A DNA stretch of 64,000 bases from Ruminococcus flavefaciens 007c (GTDB lineage Bacteria > Bacillota > Clostridia > Oscillospirales > Ruminococcaceae), in NCBI RefSeq assembly GCF_000571935.1, contig NZ_ATAX01000036.1:124001-188000 (forward strand). Direction: 5' to 3'. A model generated the notes under the pieces. The model saw only the letters and a list, made by a program, of their open reading frames with translations, had not been told where the DNA came from and did no database searches. The position numbers and the translations under genes are program-made. Numbering within the stretch: position 1 is the first letter of the stretch; each line of letters opens with the position of its first letter. This document shows, piece after piece, positions 60,386 to 64,000 of this stretch.

Positions 60386-61624
60386 TTACTCGTCCTCATC
60401 TTCGTCTGAGCTTGTTGCTTCAGCTGCTGTGCTTTTGTTTTCTTCTGTTGCAGCTTCGTTTGTGAAGCGCAGGGCGTTTGTTATCGCCTCGCAGTTACGA
60501 GCTCTCGCTTCCTGAAACATATGAGAATACAGGTTCAATGTCGTTCCTACGACGCTGTGTCCCATATCTGCGGATACCGCCACTACGTCCATTCCCTCAT
60601 AGATAAGCAGGCTTGCGTGCAAGTGACGCAGAGTGTGAAGTCCGCGGAATGGGATATCTATTCGGTCGCAATAATCTCTCAGCCACTTGTAAGGCGTTTG
60701 CGGATGCATCGGAGCTCCGTTCCATTTGGTGAACAACCTGTCGTGATCCTCCCACTTGCTACCAAGTCTCTCCGCTTCTTTTGACTGCTCCTGCTGAAAA
60801 GATTTCAGCAGTTCCATTACCGTCTCTGGGAATTTGGAAATACGCTGAGACTTTTTTGTCTTGGTAGTATCGGTATAGATTCCCTTTTCAGCGGTGTATT
60901 GCGAGGTGCGCCTGATTTTAATGGTGTTGTAGTCGAAGTCAATATCCTTCCATTCCAGCCCAAGCATTTCGCTTCTCCGGAATCCACTGTAGATCGCAAG
61001 CGTAAGATACATCTGATAGTTTAAAGGCTCATTGGATAGATTGCTGAACAGCTTTTTCACCTCGTCCAGCGTATATATCTCCTTTTCAGTTCCTTCAGTT
61101 TTCGGAACTACTACGCGCCTGCAAGGATTGTCTGACAGCATACCCATTCTGACTGCGTAGCTGAACACATCACTTATGAAGTTCAGGTGATGAACGGCAG
61201 TTTTCCTTGAAAGGGGCTTGCCATTGTTCAGATTCTTCTCGTCAACAAGCAGACCAATGATGAATTTCTGTATGTCGCGCGATGTTATCTTATCCAACCT
61301 CTTGTGACCGAGCGCAGGATATATACGCTTTGTGACTTGTATCATCTTTGAATATGATGTGGCTCTCAGGTTGACCTTTGCGTATTCCTCAAGCCATTGC
61401 TCGGCGAACGTTTCAAACTTGATTGCCGATGTTATCTGTCCTCTCTTGCATTCTTCCTCGAACAGTATCGCCTGCCTGTTGACCTCCTTCTCTATCTGCT
61501 TGGGAGTCATACCGGGTTCTGGATAGTAGCTTTTGTATTGATTGTGCTGCCTTCCGTCAACACCGTAGCCGCAGGATACTTTTATCTCATAAGAACCATT
61601 TTTTCGTTTTCTGAAAGTTGCCAT
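60386..61624 (-). CDS. int: Tyrosine-type site-specific integrase
   Basis: 412 residues, Tn916-like layout: N-terminal RKRKNGSYEIKVSCGYGVDG, core-binding domain near 60-170, catalytic GFRRSEMLGLEWKDI (Arg), HTLRHLHASLLIYEG (His-x-x-Arg) and GHSVVGTTLNLYSHMF (His, nucleophile Tyr). The last 25 residues are acidic, Glu/Ser/Thr-rich. ATG behind GGAGG. Faces the tRNA-Ala gene 170 bases away, its likely target. Confidence 0.93.
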   Translation of the reverse strand: MATFRKRKNGSYEIKVSCGYGVDGRQHNQYKSYYPEPGMTPKQIEKEVNRQAILFEEECKRGQITSAIKFETFAEQWLEEYAKVNLRATSYSKMIQVTKRIYPALGHKRLDKITSRDIQKFIIGLLVDEKNLNNGKPLSRKTAVHHLNFISDVFSYAVRMGMLSDNPCRRVVVPKTEGTEKEIYTLDEVKKLFSNLSNEPLNYQMYLTLAIYSGFRRSEMLGLEWKDIDFDYNTIKIRRTSQYTAEKGIYTDTTKTKKSQRISKFPETVMELLKSFQQEQSKEAERLGSKWEDHDRLFTKWNGAPMHPQTPYKWLRDYCDRIDIPFRGLHTLRHLHASLLIYEGMDVVAVSADMGHSVVGTTLNLYSHMFQEARARNCEAITNALRFTNEAATEENKSTAAEATSSDEDEDE

Positions 61625-61649
61625 ATATCAAACCTCCGTTCAATAATAC

Positions 61650-61711
61650 GGCGCGTTTCAACCAAGACCATTCTACCACACCCCGGTGGAAAAGCCCGGC
61701 AGAAACGCGCC
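61650..61711. other. Inverted repeat between xis and int
   Basis: GGCGCGTTTC (61650-61659) and GAAACGCGCC (61702-61711) with an inner CCAC/GTGG. It could attenuate int transcription or serve as a recombination-directionality site. Confidence 0.45.
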
Positions 61712-61722
61712 TTTCGCTTAAT

Positions 61723-61905
61723 TTACGCAGTTTCACCGCGCAGGTATCTTAGGAATGTTTCCTTGTTTATGAGATATTTCTTGCCTGCCATGATGTGCGG
61801 AACCTGATCGTTTATACACATCTGACGTACCCTGTATTCGGTCAGCCCTTCAACTAAAGCCGCCGCTTCCTTGATAGTCAGCATAATAATTTTGTTTTCA
61901 GCCAT
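61723..61905 (-). CDS. xis: Excisionase-like small HTH protein
   Basis: 60 residues: MLTIKEAAALVEGLTEYRVR and PHIMAGKKYLINKETFLRYL, the MerR-like wing-helix of excisionase (Tn916 Xis-like, DUF6462-type) proteins. ATG at 61905 is eight bases after AAGGAGAG; the upstream GTG overlaps that site. Directly upstream of int. Confidence 0.75.
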   Translation of the reverse strand: MAENKIIMLTIKEAAALVEGLTEYRVRQMCINDQVPHIMAGKKYLINKETFLRYLRGETA

Positions 61906-62009
61906 AATAATCACTCTCCTTTTATTGGCTCTGTCGTATTACTTATGTAATCTATTATTCCTGTTCTACTTTGGCTTGACCTATAAGAAATCTAATAGTA
62001 TTATTGTGT

Positions 62010-62034
62010 GTGGCGCGCCCTCAACGGGCGCCAC
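62010..62034 (-). terminator. Hairpin after the HerA/VirB4-type gene
   Basis: GTGGCGCGCCC (62010-62020) pairs with CGGGCGCCAC (62025-62034) with one bulge, five bases past the stop of the ATPase gene. Confidence 0.6.
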
Positions 62035-62039
62035 CACTA

Positions 62040-64000
62040 TTAATAACAACCATAAATTTCATGAAACTTTTGGTACAACGGAGTCTCGACGAAGTTGACA
62101 ACTCTTCCTTTCATGGTCAGAGCCTCATTCTCACCGGTCTCCTTGTTATATCCGTCGAATTCAAGGAGTGTGTCGCCAGCCTTGAACTTGTTGAAGCCAG
62201 CGTCAACGGCGTTGCTGTAGCCCAGTTTCTGTGCCACTCTGTCCTCGGATTTGCCGGGGCGGCAAAAGCTCTTAATGTTAGACTGCTTCATTACGTCGAG
62301 ATGTGAGCTTCCCTGATTATAATAATCTTGGGTTGCCCCGATTAGAGCGGTATGGAACTTGCGCCCCTGTTTTACTATCGTCTGAAGCGGTGAGCCTGTG
62401 CTGAAGTCTTGGTCAATAAGCTCATCGATTGCGATCGATAAGAATCCCGAGTCGTGTGTCATCTGCCAGTTAAAGAGGCTTCCAACCAGCATATCCAAAA
62501 GCTGGTGGTTAGAGTCACCAACCTCGTTTCCGAGGTTTATGACGATAATCTTTTTGTTCTTTACAAACAAATCATCCCAGGTCTGCTCCTCAAATCCGAC
62601 TTCCTTGATATCATCAAGTACGGACTGAACGCAGTCAACAATCTCTGCACCCCAACCTTCAACTTCCTCTAATTTAGAGCAGAGGTCATTCAGAGATATC
62701 GAGTATTCCTTATTATTGAGATATTCCGAAAGGAATCCTTTCAGCTTTCGCGAGGTACTCTTGTCGATAGCGCCAGTAGCAGCACGCAGAACACTATGAA
62801 TAGACCTCTTCTTATCTGGAAGAGTCTCACAGCCTCTCAATGAGCCGAGATCAACAGGTACTGGATCCTTTCCAGCACCGACGTAGATAAACCTAAAGAG
62901 CTTCTCCACTACTTCAGTCGGGAGCATTTTCAGGAGCTTTTCCTTTGTGTAACTACCACTGACATCGAATACCACAGCAGTATGACCGAGCATAAACAGC
63001 ATACATATTAACTGAGCGATAGCCCATGATTTACCTGATCCGGTTTTGCCTGTGCCGAAGTAGCTGTTCGACTCCTCAGCTTCATAACGAAGCTTTTTAC
63101 CAGCGAATCTACCGTCTACCGTCTTTATCAGTGGCAAGATTCCTTCTTTCTGTAACTCGTCATAAGTGAAGAGATTTGCCTCTTTATCCAACAACTCGAA
63201 TTTTAGCTTGTTCTCCTGCGTAAGCAGTTTGTAGCTTATTGCGTGTACATATAAAGGATAAGGTGTGCCGTCAGAAGTGATAGCTGCTATGCGAACACTT
63301 TTCTCGTTCTTTGCATTATGTGGGAGATACCCTCCGCTGTAAAGAGCAGCAGTCAGGCTATCTGTATCAACGATAGAGGTCATTTCATCCTTAGCAATAT
63401 CAAAGCTGTCTGCTGTTTCTATATAGATACGGCGTTCGGCCTTGTCAACAATAATGGCATGGCTTCCTTTGTCAAACAGAGTTACCTCATCCTTCGGTAT
63501 AAGGTGGAAATAGCCGTCAGCAATTTTCTGATTGAGAATTTTGCCGTACTCTGAGCATATTGTATCGTACAAAGGTTGCCGATCCTGCTCCTGTGAGCCA
63601 AGCCAATCAACAATATATTTCTCGATATCCAGGCAAAAGAGCGGAGAGTACCATTCGTTGTACATCCGCAGTGCAGCCATGAGCATGATGTAGGTAAAAT
63701 ACTTTGAGCGTGGTAAAGCGCATGGCATTTTATGCATAATCTCGTTGATATGATTATTGAAAACTTTTAAAAAAGCACCTTTTTTTTTACAACCATCTTC
63801 GATTCGTGTAATGACGTTTGCATCTAAACGGCGAAGCGCATTTTTGAATGTTTCAGGCGAGTAATTGGTACTTACATTGTCAAATTCAAGGACACAGCAT
63901 ACTTCCTTGGGGATGTATAAGTCGGCAAATTTGGATATAAGAGCTGAGATGTGATGTACGCCATTGCCATTATTCTTAGCTCTGGTAGCATCATTAATCA
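62040..64000 (-). CDS. HerA/VirB4-type DNA-translocating ATPase, 5' end beyond window
   Basis: At least 653 residues; the frame stays open past the ATG at 63737 to the right edge, so the N-terminus is missing. Walker A is in FGTGKTGSGKSWAIAQLICML, Walker B in FLSIAIDELIDQDF, and the motif QGRKFHTALIGATQDYYNQ follows, as in conjugation ATPases of the HerA/FtsK/VirB4 group. It may drive DNA transfer of the tRNA-Ala element, or belong to a defence system. A run of nine adenines (coding LysLysLys) near 63780-63790 is a possible slippage site. Confidence 0.7.
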   Translation of the reverse strand, partial: INDATRAKNNGNGVHHISALISKFADLYIPKEVCCVLEFDNVSTNYSPETFKNALRRLDANVITRIEDGCKKKGAFLKVFNNHINEIMHKMPCALPRSKYFTYIMLMAALRMYNEWYSPLFCLDIEKYIVDWLGSQEQDRQPLYDTICSEYGKILNQKIADGYFHLIPKDEVTLFDKGSHAIIVDKAERRIYIETADSFDIAKDEMTSIVDTDSLTAALYSGGYLPHNAKNEKSVRIAAITSDGTPYPLYVHAISYKLLTQENKLKFELLDKEANLFTYDELQKEGILPLIKTVDGRFAGKKLRYEAEESNSYFGTGKTGSGKSWAIAQLICMLFMLGHTAVVFDVSGSYTKEKLLKMLPTEVVEKLFRFIYVGAGKDPVPVDLGSLRGCETLPDKKRSIHSVLRAATGAIDKSTSRKLKGFLSEYLNNKEYSISLNDLCSKLEEVEGWGAEIVDCVQSVLDDIKEVGFEEQTWDDLFVKNKKIIVINLGNEVGDSNHQLLDMLVGSLFNWQMTHDSGFLSIAIDELIDQDFSTGSPLQTIVKQGRKFHTALIGATQDYYNQGSSHLDVMKQSNIKSFCRPGKSEDRVAQKLGYSNAVDAGFNKFKAGDTLLEFDGYNKETGENEALTMKGRVVNFVETPLYQKFHEIYGCY

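Overview
The window looks like chromosome of a Gram-positive anaerobe of the Ruminococcus group (Oscillospiraceae). The clues are a secreted protein ending in a type I dockerin (cellulosome adaptor), purine-rich AGGAGG ribosome binding sites, many TTGACA-N17-TATAAT promoters, a GGGtGRT protein paired with a NifU-like scaffold, a two-gene SufB-SufC system and the rpoB-rpoC order of Firmicutes. This is inference from gene content; no 16S gene is present.

Layout. 1-2964: edge of a membrane protein gene, a C_GCAxxG_C_C protein, and the NifU-like/GGGtGRT pair. 2965-29002: a probable 26-kb integrated island. It is bounded by a 70-bp repeat of the 3' end of the GGGtGRT gene (2896-2965 and 29003-29072), has matching tandem TTTGTCACCC sites just inside both ends, and carries an excisionase-integrase pair at its right end. 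Its left third is a metal/redox module (MBL hydrolase, DUF134-NifX protein, split chromate transporter, ArsR-Cys protein-ArsP permease-thioredoxin) flanked by two 200-bp remnants of one gene. The middle has GNATs, a VanZ-like protein and a HExxH membrane protein. The right part is a cluster built around an amide/peptide-ligase core: NAD synthetase, GNAT, PPDK-N/KaiC-like protein, FUSC-HAD fusion, circularly permuted ATP-grasp, alpha-E protein, transglutaminase, two M14-like proteins (one lacking its zinc histidines), a Thr-rich small peptide, a RelA/SpoT-like protein and a C26 gamma-glutamyl hydrolase. Its transcription units share near-identical promoters and leader hairpins placed just before the ribosome binding site.

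29073-33493: a broken ECF sigma/anti-sigma locus and, divergent from it, a retron: a structured non-coding RNA with complementary ends (a1/a2) and a retron-type reverse transcriptase, followed closely by a membrane-anchored alpha/beta hydrolase. 33500-50226: zinc-type binding lipoprotein operon, DegV, SufC-SufB, a two-component system, the dockerin metalloprotease, an rRNA methyltransferase, a nucleoside phosphorylase, DUF4003, PPK2, a GntR regulator and a TraB/GumN lipoprotein. 50329-58296: rpoB (with a long acidic tail) and rpoC. 58398-60051: GNAT and a GHL10-type lipoprotein. 60139 to the end: tRNA-Ala(GGC) used as the attachment gene of a second integrative element (integrase, excisionase, HerA/VirB4-type ATPase running off the right edge).

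The strongest candidates for something new are the retron with its predicted RNA, the ATP-grasp/alpha-E cluster with pseudoenzyme partners, a possible substrate peptide and shared leader hairpins, and the island architecture that carries that cluster.
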